Origin: Himantopus leucocephalus
Lineage: Eukaryota; Chordata; Aves; Charadriiformes; Recurvirostridae
Length of the DNA: 64,000 bases
Assembly (NCBI GenBank): GCA_003993805.1
Contig: RSEF01000003.1
Span: forward strand, 101,735,264 to 101,799,263
Direction: 5' to 3'
Shown piece by piece: positions 1 to 62,200 of the stretch. Position 1 is the first letter of the stretch; the number at the start of each line of letters is the position of its first letter. The position numbers and the translations under genes were made by a program. The notes under the pieces are model-generated. The model saw only the letters and a list, made by a program, of their open reading frames with translations, was not told the origin of the DNA and ran no database searches.

Positions 1-1467
1 TAGACATTCCTCAGATGAACAGTCCTTTTGTTAGAAGCCCAGAAGAAAAAACTTTCTCTTCTTGCACAACTGAAAATAGCATTGCAATGAATGTATGGAG
101 AGCTCCAATTTCAGGCTGCGTACGCAGCCTTCAATCTTGTATTTACTATCTTTTGATGATGGGATTTTGCAAGCCGAGTTACACAAAGATCATTTTATTA
201 AACTTTACTCAAGTTCAGTGAAGTTTAACACAACTGGAAGGCTATAAAACTTTTTAAAATTGAGTTTTGTTTTACGGAATTCTAGTCAACGATTTTATAT
301 ACGTGAAAAAAACCTTCAATTTTGACAATCAATCTCGCAGTACTACTCTTAACTAAGAAAAATCAGTGGATTTTTTTTCTGATAAACATCTAAGATCAGG
401 AAGACCTTTGAGCCCCTTTCACTAAAACATTCTTTAAAATGAGGTCACTAACAAGAAATGCTTTGAATTAACTATTTAATCTCCTTGAATTTAGTTAAAC
501 ATAAAAGTACTTAACTAAATTATAAATATTAATATGTTTTGAATTAATTCTAGAAGTAGATTACTTAGAATTTACTTGAAGAAAAGCATAAGAAAAATGA
601 AGTGGGGTTTTTTTTCTGTGTCAGCTTATTTTAATTCTGTGATTCTATGATTCTAAGTATAAGGAATAACTTTTCATTGTGAAGGTCATTCTGCTGTTGT
701 AAAATAAAGTGTTCTATCTGGACATCAAAACATTATGTTAATAACACTATTTAGTTAACAGCATAGAGTCTTATAAGAAACTAGTCTTTTCACAAAACAA
801 AGTAATTTCCCAGGCATAGGAATACTGTCATCCTTAAAGCAAACCTCCATTCTTTACAAAAAAGAGTAAATCAGATAAACCTCTTTCACAGAAGACAGAC
901 TGTTCTAAAGGAATGATACTCTGTACAAACACTGATAAGTATCCATACACGTTACTTATTAAAAACCACCTGGAACCCGAAAATAGATATACTCAGCAAT
1001 AATGATCAGAAATGTGAAATGTTAGCAACAGCCTGAACAGCAAGTTTTTCAAAAAACAAAAGATATAGTCTCATTCTATCAAGCTTTTATCAAAAAAGGC
1101 CATGTTTAGTTGTTATGTAGTCTCCAAGTGACTTTGAACAAAGTCTATGGGGGCACAATGTCCCATATGCTCAATTTATAAAAAGTAATAATAAACACAT
1201 TATAATTCAAAACCAGCAACTTAGAATCATTGTAAAATGCAGCTAAAGTCCTGAAGAACAACCCAGCCCTATTCAAGCTCTGTTTCAGAAGCTTTTTTAA
1301 TTCTAAACAAAGATAAACTACTTCATATTAACATTTTGTACCATCAAAAATAATTAATTCTCATTCTTACATTTTAGGAAAAAAAGATGAAACACAGTAG
1401 TATATATTTTAGCGTAAGCTTAATTATTTATTGGGGGGTTTTTAGCAGTTGCACATGGAGAACGTAC
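1..1467. other. Intron downstream of PXDN exon 12 (partial)
   Basis: AT-rich intron sequence. Apart from a short CR1-like tail at 634-655 I see nothing of note. The next exon is outside the window. Confidence 0.85.
634..655 (+). mobile_element. Possible CR1 3' tail remnant
   Basis: Shows ATTCTGTGATTCTATGATTC-like repeats, as at CR1 3' ends. No clear CR1 body precedes it, so it may be a very degraded copy. Confidence 0.4.
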
Positions 1468-50472
<49,005 letters not shown>

Positions 50473-50490
50473 GCTTGCAGGGCGCGGGGC

Positions 50491-50523
50491 AGGAGGAGGA
50501 GGAGGAGGAGGAGGAGGAGGGAG
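50491..50523 (-). repeat. (GGA)n / (TCC)n repeat in presumed 5' UTR
   Basis: About eleven GGA units on the plus strand. In the PXDN mRNA this would be a pyrimidine (UCC) tract ending about 18 nt before the start codon. Such tracts are length-variable and can influence translation. That effect is not shown here. Confidence 0.85.
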
Positions 50524-50867
50524 AGGGGCTCCGGCAGGTCCGCGTCGCGCCCGCTCCGCTCCCCGGCCGCGGCTGCCGCTCTGGTCGGCGGCGGGGCGAT
50601 CCCGTCCCCCCCGCGCAGGCTGGAGGAGGAGGGGACGGCGGTGGGCCCGCCCCGGCCGGCGGCGGGATGGGCGGCCGCGCCCCGGGGCTCCGCGCCGCCC
50701 TGCGCAGGCACCGCGGGGCAGCGCACCGCCGCCCCCCGCCCTCCATCTTCCTCCCCCCCTCCCGGGGGAGAGGGGTTCGGCCGCCGCTCCCCGTCCCTCG
50801 GCTCCATCCCCGGGGAGGGAAGGGATGGGGTGAAGGTACCCCCTGGGACGGGCGACTGCGTGCGCCC

Positions 50868-50998
50868 CGGGAGAGGAGAGAAGGAAGGGAAAATGAAGGA
50901 GTGGAGGAGGAAAAAGGAAGGGGAAGGAGAGGAAAAGAGGCGGAAAGCAAAGAGAAGAGGAGAAAAAAAAAAAAAAGAAGGGAAAAGAAACCCTTATG
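50868..50998 (+). repeat. Purine-rich (GA) tract upstream of PXDN
   Basis: About 130 bases are almost only A and G on the plus strand, including a run of 14 to 15 A near 50961-50975. Long open frames across it are composition artefacts. It borders the CpG island on its upstream side. Confidence 0.8.
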
Positions 50999-53996
50999 GG
51001 AAGAAGCAAGTTCATCAAACTAAGTCCCGTTTCTGCCCTGGTCTGGAAGACTGACATACGCAAGCCTCGGACTAACCCCCTCTTAAGTGCTGCAACTTTT
51101 ACTGCTGAACCAGGACAATCTGTCGGATTTGCCCTGAATTGCATTCAGTTGATGTTTTTAGGTAGGTCTGTACCCCAGCAAGGAGGTGTAAGAGGACCAC
51201 CAGAATGTAGCCACTTACAAGAATAATGGTTACAGCCTAAGTTTCCATGATCTCAACACTTTCTCAAAACAAATCTCGCACGACAACACAAAACTAGATT
51301 AGCTTTGACATTTCTAACATTGTCCTAAATATGTCGTCATTCTTCTGTGGCGTCATGTCCAAAGTAGATACCATTTCTCCAAGTCTCTCCATGCTTTGAC
51401 TACCCCAGGTGAAAACATTGGAATATCATTTCTATGATGACAATTACAGCGATCACAACTAACCTATTAAGTGTAACAACATATTCTCTTACAACTGATG
51501 GGTGTCAGCACCCCTAGTTCCACCCCAGAAGTAAGCCATGGCACTTCTGCAGAGTTGCCTGCATGCCTTTTTCTTCCAGCAACAATATAGAGGCCATTCT
51601 TGCCTAGAGCTTAACTATTGTAATTCTTACTCTGAATCTCACCGTGAAAACTTGGTTTTACCACATGAGTCAGGAAATGACTTTTTTTTTTTTTTAACAC
51701 CAAGTCAAACACCTCGTGTAGAAAATCAGAGCCTGGAAGTCTGCTACGAGTGCTGGAAATCACTGATGGGCCCAGAATCAAAATATGCTGAGATGAGTCA
51801 TCATCCATAACTTTCTTTCTGCAAAAGTACTATTTGACAATGTTTTTCCTGAGTTACTATGTCTGTCTTCTCTAAAGCGAGTCATGCCTGCTTGTATCTT
51901 CAACAGGAGTTAGCCAACAGAAGCATAGAAGTGTTTTTCTTGTTCTAAGGAGTCCTGAGTCCTTTAAAAAGTCCTTTAACCTCCCAGTGAGCTGGAGGCT
52001 GGCTAACTGGGAGCCTGGAGAGGCTTGCGAGAGTTTCCAGAAGCAGCAGGTTAAAATGTGCACCACCTCAGTGTCGATTCAGCGAGCAGCTGGTCTGTGT
52101 TTCGCCACCTCGGCATTTGTGATCAGTGTTGGGATATATGCATGTCTTAATCTGAAAATTAAATTTGTTTCCTGGTCCAGGAAAAGCTCGGGCACTTTGA
52201 CCTACAAAGTGCAAGCGTTGGCACAAGTAATTTTTCTGTCCCGGAAATGCCACTCACATTAGAGCATCTTGGTGGCTGTAAATCTGTCATCCTGCAGCGC
52301 CCATACAAAAAGCAGCAGAACATCTGAGTTAGATAATGAAACACAGTAATACAGAGATATCACTAAACCGGGATATTTGTAGCGTTTATTTGACAGTTTA
52401 TTTTGCGGCATTTTGGTGCTTTATGATTATTTTCAAAAATAATGTGCATCGTCAAATTTAGTTATGTTTTCTATAGGAAATTGAAATTGTTCTGAAAAGC
52501 TTTTAGGATTAGGGGCTTTGCTAGACTATTGTACTATGCATTGGAAGTATCTATGCTATACATATGTAATTCTGAGAGTGAGATTAAAAGTGCATAGATA
52601 TTTTCACTCTAATTAGGCAATTTAGCCGTAACAACCTATATAGCATTCTTGCCATCTACTTTAAGTTACATGTAACCTCCAGGCTCTTGCTTAATATATT
52701 ATTAATGCCTCATAAGTCATTTAAGTTAGACTTTTTTCATGCCCTGTGGAATCCAGTAGAGTATGAGGCGGCGTGCAATTAGCTCAGCACTAGACACTGG
52801 ATAGAATGTTAATGCTTCTAATTAAAATATAATGCAGATCAACTTGACATTCATTGAGATTCTGAGACAGCGACCAGGTCCTTCCTTGTCAGTGGACTGA
52901 TTAAAGAGTCAAGGCTATGTTTTTTGAGGCCAAGAACCGCATCTTGTTTTCAGTCTATACCACGCTAGTTTGGCAGGGAAGAGAAGGGAGTAATATGGGT
53001 AGACTGAAAAGTCTTCACAGAGTTGAATGAGAAGATCCAAAAAAGCTTTCAAGAGATTTTCTGCAGTAGTAAAGGGGGAGTTTAAAAAGGTGCTTAGAGG
53101 GTGGGTTAAAAAGGAAATCCATTTTCCTTCAAGCTGCATAGGAAAGGTATTTACATTATTATGTGTTGCAAGTTAAGCTAACTTTTGGAAGTCCTCACCA
53201 TTTCTTAACTGTTCTTCACAAACTTTCTGGAATAAGAGAGTTTTCATCCCCAGATTATGATTTATTCTTTGAACTAAATAAAGTAGGAAACTTGTGGAAA
53301 AATGTCTTTTATTAAGTAACTGAAGGCTATTTCAAGGCAGTTGCACAAGGGAGAAGGCAAATTTCTGGAGTTTCCTAAGTTTTTAATTGTTTGATTTTAC
53401 AACCTCAAAATCTTTCCTATTTCTTTTTTTTTTTCTCCACAGTTTTTGTGTAATAAAAATAAGAGGAGCAAGAAGTTTGTCTTGAGCAAACTTGAGCCAC
53501 AAAGTATTCAGGGCTACTATAGCTGAAATCAATGAGAAACAGTTCAGTGACTGCTGTAAGAAGGAAATCAGGCCCAAAGGCTTCTTCTGTGTAGTCACTT
53601 ATGGTATTCATGAAACTGCAGTTTTTAAAGATTGGAGAAAAACTTCTGCAGTGACTTTAATTTAACTCTCTGTCCTCTGGTCCTTGCATGTTTTTGGTGC
53701 TGAAAATATAGACATCACTCCTTAATTATACTTTTCAATAATGCTGGCATTCTTTTTGGCTTCTGACACCTCTGTTATGATTTAAAATCACAGTTGTATT
53801 TTTAGTCCAGTTTATCTACGTCTTATATCTTTTATAAAATGCACTTCAATAAAAAACTGTATAATGACTTTAATATTGATTGCATGCTGTTCTAAATTGG
53901 TGGCAGGGATGGTTTCTGATAAATCAGACTTCCAAATGGTTTTGATATATCTTTCTATTCTTAGCCAGTTTTCATAGAAGAACTTTTATAAAATGT

Positions 53997-54021
53997 GCAG
54001 GGTCATTTTTGTTGACCCTGC
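53997..54021 (+). repeat. Perfect 9-bp inverted repeat (hairpin)
   Basis: GCAGGGTCA, a 7-base loop, then TGACCCTGC. A perfect stem in AT-rich surroundings. It may be chance. The GGTCA half-sites also resemble a nuclear-receptor inverted repeat with a 7-base spacer. Confidence 0.6.
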
Positions 54022-55012
54022 ATATAAATATCCACGGGAAATTTGTCTTCTGTTTCTGATTTCTCTAGATGAGGAGTTGACCTAACAAAAAAAAAAAAAA
54101 GATATTTATGCTGGAAATGAGAGATCTTTCTTTCTGAATGCCAGCAGAAGTGCTTACCGTATAGCTAGATATAGTGTAAATCTCCATTTGCTTTTAAAAG
54201 TTTCCTACTTACCTCCCAGATTTTTGTCAAATACTGCCACTTGCTGGTTTTATTCCACACCAGTAATTTATTTTTGTAGCTCTTGCTTTGCTGAAGTAAT
54301 AAAAAAAGTATTTCTAGAAGATCAAGTAATTAATACTTTTATCTTTTGTTTAAAAAAAATCAGATATAAGAAATATAAGCTCAAATCCTCTTCAACTTAG
54401 CTTATGTCTCAATGTTAGTATTCTGTCTCTGGATATAAAATGAGGCATTCAAGACATTCTAATATGTCTTTGGATACCTGACAATGGAAACGCTTTGCAT
54501 TGATTTTGGCAGGGACAGAGTCATGACCTAGTTTATTGTTTAGGACCCTTTTGTTTAATAATAACAGTAACAGTTAAGAGGAACGAATTGTCAAAATAAC
54601 TGTTCAAAAGCACAATAAAAACATATATTTAAAGTGGTTTTATTATAATATACCAGCACAGGACTAAAGCTTAAATACGTCTGACCTTTAACCTTGTAAA
54701 GGCAGAAGCAAAAAGCAAAACTCAGACTGGTTTTGAAAGCACATAGTGGCACCTTTTGTTTCTATTACATACGCAAAGTGAGTATCATGGGGTAGCTGGA
54801 TAGTACATCAGCAAATTTGGTAAACTCAGGATATCAGCCAAATCAGTTATTTAAATGCATAAATTCTTGTTTATAAACTTTTCTCAACTATCCAGGAAAG
54901 CTTATACTATACTCAGATACACACTTTTTGAAATACTGTATTCTTCTTCATAGATAAGTCAGAGGCAATATAACTTCTTCTCTGACTATAGGCATTCAAG
55001 AGGTTATGACAT

Positions 55013-55068
55013 AGAATCATAGAATCACTTAGGTTGAAAAAGACCTTAGAGATCATTGAGTCCAATGA
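55013..55068 (-). mobile_element. CR1 LINE 3' tail
   Basis: ATAGAATCATAGAATCACTT then a GACCTTAGAGATCATTGAGT block, the reverse complement of a CR1 3' end. Very short copy. Confidence 0.9.
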
Positions 55069-55698
55069 AGAAGACTGAGGATATTGTCTCCACAAAATTC
55101 AGATTCAGATATCCTTCTTCCTCTCAGTTGCGAAACTGATGGTGTTGATATCTTTAAAAGCTGCCATTCTCCTTTCCTGAATATAATATGAATTTCCAGG
55201 GAAAATTATTCCTTCACTGGTTCCATTATGAGAAAGCTTCCTTCCAAGTTCAAACAAGAATGTACCGTTTTCTGGAATGTGCTAGGGTACCTTTAATTGC
55301 CTCATGTCTTGTAGATCATCTGAATATGTGTTGTTAGTTTCTTATACAATAAGAAATTCCTGGAACAGGTTCTATATAAACTGGCAAAAAAAGAGAAGGT
55401 TCTCTGCCAAAGCATCTTTGAGTCTTCACCTCAGCCAGGCTACCTGGTGCTAGTGTATGTGTCCCAGGAAAGATGCTTACCATATCTTAAATCATCCAGT
55501 ATAACTTACATCTGCCAGATATTTCTGAGGTTTTTGAACAATGTGTTTTAATGTGTCCTGTCTTTCAAAGAGAGAGTTGGCTGAGTGTAGCTATAGGAAA
55601 TGGACCTTGCTAACCCGTTATCTGATATTCAAGGAAATGCCCATAAGCTTTGTTTTTTACTAACTGTGCAATATGGATCCATTAGATCTATTTGCCTC

Positions 55699-55718
55699 TT
55701 TTTTTTTTTTTTTTGATN
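55699..55718. other. T16 run and single-N join
   Basis: A run of 16 T (55699-55714) followed by GAT and one N at 55718. This is a typical weak point of assembly. Confidence 0.8.
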
Positions 55719-56537
55719 AACTACCACAGAGGGCAGTGGGGGTAAAACACATTAACCTGCATTGGCTAGTGAAGTCAGGCTTGAAAATTAAGTAACACAA
55801 AAGCCTAACCCTCTTTTTATCCTGGCTTTTTAAACAACATGTTAGAAAAAAAAAAGAAATAAAAATGAAAAATAATATTAAACCTTGCTTTGGCAAGCTG
55901 CTTAAAACGTAGGAAACCATAGGTCCTTCCTCAATAGCCAGCCGACATACCTAGTGGAAGAGTTGCACTGTAGTGGTAAAGGAAAACAGAACTCCCCTGA
56001 AGAGAAATTTTCCCAAGGAAAATGTACTCGAACCAATGAGCTGATTTCCCACAGAGTAATTTTCCTTAATATCAACATAACGGGAAATTGGGTGTTATTA
56101 GTTTAATCCCTTGCCTACACTGAGGAAATACCTCACCCAGAAGAGATTCCAGGCTACTATTTGTACTACAGCTGTGCCTGGAGGCCTCAGCCAGGATCAG
56201 AGCCACCCGGCCACGTGTTTTACAGACATAAATGAAAACCAGTTCCTTCTCTGAAGACAGACAAAGGCAGTAGGACTCTGCCCATTTCCCAGACGGATAC
56301 CATCAGGGACCTGGGTGCCCTGAGCCCAGGGGCCTGGCTACTGGGGTGCAGTCCCAGCCTGGGAAGAGCAGGTCCCTGAGGAGAGGGAGCAGCTGTGGGG
56401 AAAGCCAGGCCCCCTGTCGGGGCAAACAGCCCTGCTTTTAAACTAACTGCCGTTTCCAGCCTGGCCTCAGCTCAGCCCTTTCCCCGTGGCCCTGCCCAGC
56501 CATCCCAGGGCTGTGTCTGAGCCCAGTGGGCCTGATC

Positions 56538-56705
56538 ACAGAATCACAGAATCACAGAATCTCCTAGATTGGAAAAGACCTGTAAGATCATCTAGTCCAA
56601 TCAGTAACCTAACACTGACAAGCCCACCACTAAACCATGTCCCTGAGCACTGTATCTACACGACCCTTAAATACCTCCAGATCCCAACCCATGGGTCAAC
56701 ATCCT
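56538..56705 (-). mobile_element. CR1 LINE 3' end
   Basis: Three ATCACAGA units, then TTGGAAAAGACCTGTAAGAT, ATCTAGTCCAATCAGTAACC and a CCACTAAACCATGTCCCTGA block. This is the reverse complement of a CR1 3' end. It ends near 56705 in GC-rich sequence of unknown origin. Confidence 0.93.
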
Positions 56706-56954
56706 GGCCCAGCCTTGGCTTATCCCTGTTCCCAGGGAGGTGCCCAATGCCCAGGGCTGGGACTGCCCCAGTGCCCCTGGGCTGTCTTGCTCCTGGCTGG
56801 TGAGTGGGACAGGACCAGTTGCCAGGCCCTGCCTTCCTGGCCATGGGAATACCAAATCCCAGGAAGGGTCCTAGAGGTAGTGTTGAACAAACCCTGTTGG
56901 ACTCTCCAGAGCAGTGTAAATGTTTTCTGCTCTTAATTTAAAAAGAATGAGCAT

Positions 56955-57535
56955 CATCATGAGAAACATAGTCAGCAGATCAAGGGAAGCTGCTTTCCTT
57001 CTCAGCTGGTACATGTGAGGTCCCACCTGGAAGGACACATCCCATTCTGGGCTCTCCAGATCAAAAGGAATGATGGGAAACTGCAAGGAGGACCACCAAG
57101 ATGCCCAAGGGTCTTGAATACATGACCTACGAGCTGAGGGATCTGGGCTTGTTTCATCTGGTGAAGTGGGGGCAAGATTGTGATCCAACAGCAACCTATG
57201 ATACCTTGAAGAGAAACTACAAAAACTGATAAAGTTAAAAAATTCTTTGCAGTGGCAGATGATATATACATACATAGCAATGCACAATGGTTGTAAATTC
57301 TAACTTGAAAAGTTGAAGTTGGATATCGCATAAAAATGTTTTTCACTAGGATGGTAGTGTGGCACTTGCACGGTTTACAGAGAAATGCTGGGAAACATTT
57401 TTCTGAGAGATTCTCAAGATTCAATTAGACAAAGCCATGGCTGATATGAGAGAGTGCTGGCCTTAGTCCTTGTCTGAGCAGGAGGCTGGCCAACAGGCCT
57501 TCAGACATCCCCTCCAGCCAACATCTCTGTGTTTT
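56955..57535 (+). mobile_element. Old CR1 LINE copy
   Basis: Diverged but ordered CR1 matches: AGATCAAGGGAAGCTGC, GTGAGGTCCCACCTGGA, CCATTCTGGGCTCTCCAGAT, GGGCTTGTTTCATCTGGTGA, and a 3' end near CATCCCCTCCAGCCAACATC. Plus orientation. It lies next to the opposite-strand copy at 56538-56705. Confidence 0.85.
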
Positions 57536-58961
57536 TTTTCATCAGCTGACTTGCCCTTTGGAAATGACCCTCTCGATGTGAGCCTAGGTGACTAGCTTGG
57601 GCAAGAGGCCTCAGAAGCCTAAAAGGTGAGTCATTAGCAACTTTACCAGTATGACACAATCTGGGACAGGAATGGTCTGCTCTAGTCATCATGGCCTTAG
57701 CTTCCAGTGAAATGCTACAGTTCTTCTGGAGCAAAATTAACTTACCATAGTTTGATTAGTGTAATAGTTAAACAAAAGTCTTTGAAAAACAGAAGTAATG
57801 TGATGATTTAACAGGAAGTTCAGAGGAAAAATTGTGGGTTTTTCGGCATAGATTTTTGTATTTAAAAATAATAAACCAGAAAGATACAGTTCCTCAAACT
57901 TCCAGGTCAGATACCAAAGAACACTAAGAGGCAAGAGGGTGTGTTCAGCTAGGTTGTCTGAGATTTGGGCTATCAACAGACCTCCCTCAACTCATCCATG
58001 TTTTCCTGGTTGATCAAAGTCAGTAGGACTGTTCAACTAGGGTGGGCTAGCTCAGTCCTGTTCTCTCCCTCAGGGTAGTTTTGATGTCCTCTAATTGCTC
58101 CCTGGATTGCCTAATTCCTATTTGATCTTCCTCCTTTAGTCACCTTTGATGTTCTGTTGTTGTTTGTTACAGAATCTCTGGTTAGGATTAAGTCATTTTA
58201 GACAGTAAGACATTCCTGTGAAGGGGAATACAGACAAATGAGTACTAAAAAGAGAATAAAACAAAAAAGTGTTCTTTGCTTCAGGTCACTAACCCTGAGT
58301 TACAGTAGCAGTGAAATCAGGGGTCTTGATTTGTATCTCGAATTATTGTAGAATGATCAAAATTTAATGTCCGCCATCTCTGCTCTCTTGCTATTGGCCC
58401 TTGAAATTTAGAATGACCCTCAGAGAGCAAAACAGCCTTTCCAGACACAAGGCTTAGATAAAAGTAAGCAAAACAGAGCCTGCTTATGAAACAAATGGAG
58501 AAAAATCCCCAACCACTAAAACCTGTAGCAATACTGGTACCTTTTGCATGCAAGTCAATGTAGTGTACGGTTCTCTTCAGTTGCACAGACAGTAGTTATA
58601 TTCTCAGTGATCCTTGCTGTACATCTTCCACTGTCCTCCACTAATCATTCTGTCCTACACTCATCCACAAAATGGACATTTGGCTGGTTTATTCTTTGTT
58701 TCTTTCTGCATAGCCTGTGGAAAGCAAAATTGTTCCCATCCAGTTCTGACTGGATGTGACAATATCTTTAAAATATGGCTGGATTACATGAATTAAGCTT
58801 CTATTATTTGCCATTATCATATAGTTGGAAACTTTAGATAGTTGGAAGAATTTTAGAAAATTAACAAATTTTAGATTTTTTTCTGTTGATTTTTCTGGTT
58901 TCTTTGTTTTTCTTTCATTGTTAGTTCTCATTCTGTTCTCACTGACACTTTTTTTCCTAGC

Positions 58962-59254
58962 AGAACAACAGGTAAAAAAAGCTGTCAGGATGAGGCAAGA
59001 AGTGTTTTTTTAAAAAAAAATTTTTTGTTTGTTTTATCAAAAAAGCAATTAATTTTTTAAAAAAATCCAGTGCCATTAAAATGCTCCATTCATTTGAAAT
59101 GTTTTGCNGAGAACAACAGGTAAAAAAAGCTGTCAGGATGAGGCAAGAAGGGTTTTTTTAAAAAAACTTTTTTGTTTGTTTTATCAAAAAAGCAATTAAT
59201 TTTTTAAAACAATCCAGTGCCATTAAAATGCTCCATTCATTTGAAATGTTTTGC
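58962..59254 (+). repeat. Near-perfect 148-bp tandem duplication around a single N
   Basis: 58962-59107 recurs at 59110-59254 with only a handful of changes in A/T runs, separated by one N at 59108. It reads as an uncollapsed overlap between two contigs rather than a real duplication. Confidence 0.85.
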
Positions 59255-62200
59255 AGTAAAGATATATTGTATTTGAGTGAAACTTTAATTCGTGTCTTCT
59301 CTCTCCACTGCAGAAATGAAAGTATTTTTACTGTAAATATGCACCAAATGTTTCTTACCTGACAAATATATATTGAACCAGTAGCAAAATGGCATATTAT
59401 AATCTGCATAGTATTTTTTCAGTTATGTTGAAATATAATTGCACTGAAATTCAATTAGCTAAAGTCTAATGGAGAATTTTGTGGACAAACAAAGACAAGA
59501 AAAGACCTGTCCCCTTTATTAGGAATCTATTAGCAAACCAACAGTTGACTGGCATTTTAGTACAAAATACTAGCCCTTAAAATAAAAAAAACAAATCTCA
59601 GTATCATTTGTAAGATCATCATGAACAACATACTTCTAGTATTTTAGTTTATAACTTCTGCGGAGGCATCAGAATTAAAAGGACACAGTCATTAGTTCTT
59701 CATTTCAGATTTTCTTTTTCATCCTTCTTAATGTTTTCTCTGCCCTTTGTCTCCAAGGCACGAAGTTTTTAGGTCTTAAGATTTAAAAACCAGAACATTA
59801 GAAGGTGCTTTAGTGATTCTTAATTCCATTTTCTATTTTTGAGTCACGGTGTTCATTTTATTTGATTGTTATAAAATTGTGTTATTAAAAAAATATCGAG
59901 GAAGGTGAAACTGCATGGCACAGAAGCAGAAGGGTTGCTCCTTCTTGTGAACGCTGGGGCCTGGAGGAGCTGGTGGTTAAGAGAGTCATAGCAGAGCGGG
60001 TTTAAAGAGCTTCCTGGGACCAAGGGGCCAAAGCAAGGGCTGAGTCAGTGACTCAGAAAGTCATTGGAAGTAAGGACACGCTTGCAAGGAGCACCTGGGG
60101 ACTTCTGTACAATCCTTTTTATTTCTCTTCTAGCTGCTCTGAGCCTTCCCTGCTTAAAAAATAAAACTACTTTTGTTCAAAACCTGTATTTTTGTAGTTT
60201 AGATCTTTTTGTGCTTCTTTAGAGAGCTTACTGTGAGGAGAATGCCTAGGCAGATCCTCTTCAAAGCCGTCTCAGGACCTAGTCACACTCACATTTTGAA
60301 GTCCTGGTCATTAAAGTCATAGTTTCTGTTGACTTCAGTGAGATTTTGAGGGAGTGCACTTGGAACATTTAAAACAGATCATTTAATAGAGAAGTATTAA
60401 TAATAACAGGTAGCATATATATTTTACCTTTTATCTTTGGTATCGGATTCCTTAGGAAATAGTGGGTGAATTCAAATTGCAGTTCGAAAAATCAAGGTCT
60501 AGCCAGGATTTCCAAACTGAAGCATGTAAGAACAATAATTTTCCAGGGTGCTGAGCACCTCTGTTCAGACAACTTCTGATCATGTGTAGATAAGATGCAC
60601 CATGGGATGGTTTGCATGATCCCTATCTATAGATAAGATTACGTCATGTGCGATGCTAGCAGCCTCACCTGAATCAGCATGTCCGATTAGAGCTGCAACC
60701 TTTGCCATGACTATTGCTAGTGCTTCTTGCTTATTTACCCACCTACCTTGAAAAAGATTCTCTTTTTATGCCAGTCAGTTGAAAATGGCTTATAATCATA
60801 CACAGTCATATAAGTTATGACTACAAAAACTTACCAGTTTGGCTGATCATGCAATATCTGTTTCTAGACATACCACAATTTTGCTTTTAATTTTAAACAT
60901 TTTGCATCAGCTGTCCTACAGTAAATTCAATTGCTTAAAAAGATCACTCCTTTCTTTTGCATGGAAGGAATTCTTCTTCCAGACAGTGTATTCCAGACCT
61001 GCTTCTTGGGATGGAAACTCAGCTTAAGTTATTTTCAGAAATTGCCCTCATATGTATTCTGATAACCGTAGATGGTGAAAATGAAAAAGCGTGGAATCAC
61101 TGGAAGTGAAATTCAAAAGATTATTTTTTTTAGAAAGTAGCATATAACTGAAGAAGGGAGAATAAGAAAAATTGGCACCTGACGGAAATAAGTTTCTCCT
61201 GAACAGGCTTGAATTAGTTAAATTTGCTGCTATTATTGTTGACATGCTAGTTTCCTGGGTGGAGCAGCAAAAATAGATTTTACTGTGAACTTTTCTTTTT
61301 GCAGTTTACCGGAAGTCTTAGTGAAATGTGAGCTAAAAGCTACAGTTCTTTCTTGGTCCAAGAGCTAAAGGCTCTCCTCATCCATCTTTTCTTAGGAAAC
61401 ATGAAGTTTTGGGGTATCAGCATTTTTAATCACAGGAGATTAACTCTAAAAGTGTGTCTGGGCACATAGACATGAGAGGTGAACAAGTACTGTGTCAAGT
61501 GTAGTCAGAAGAGCTGAAATGTCTGTTTTAGCCATAAGGGTTAGATATTACTCATATCAGAGTGGAGACCTTACTTCTTCCTAGGCTTAAACATGTCTGT
61601 TGGTGGAGGTGTTTACAATGATCTGATTAAATACGAATGTGGCTCACACATCTTGGGCACTGATCTGGGCAGAGCCTGAGGGCTCTGGGGCATGGCCAGG
61701 GATTTTGTGAGGCAGCACACTTCACAATTTAAGATTATGTGCACGTATGCACACACTAGTCTTTTGTGTTCATGTTACAAGAAAAAATTAAATCTAAAGT
61801 TTCATGCATGTGGAGAAGAAATCTCTTTAGGAACGATGTCTCAAGCAAGGACAACATGGTCCATACAGAAGAAGATTTAGAAGTGTAAAAAAAATCTCAA
61901 AATCTGCTTTCATTTTGCTGCATCTCCTTAATGAGTAAATCCAGTAACGACTCGTGCACTTCTGTTCTCTCTTTATAAAAGCCATGGTCAGCGAAGAACG
62001 GAGTAGAAGCAATTCCGTATGTTAGGAGGGTCACTGAATGGTTCGTTCTATATAAACCATATTATTTACTAACAGCACACTGCTCAGATCCTATTGAATA
62101 TAACATGTTTACTTACATTAATTCAAGCAACAACACCATTTAAAAATAACCACAGCCAGCTCATGTTCACCACAAAAATGGAAAAAAATATGTAGCTACT

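Noticed and set aside
56486..56936. Proline- and glycine-rich open frames near 56.5-56.9 kb
   Set aside because: They overlap a CR1 3' end and GC-rich flank, with no splice sites or homology to support coding.
57002..57424. 140-codon minus-strand frame
   Set aside because: It is antisense to an old CR1 copy, so it is a shadow frame.
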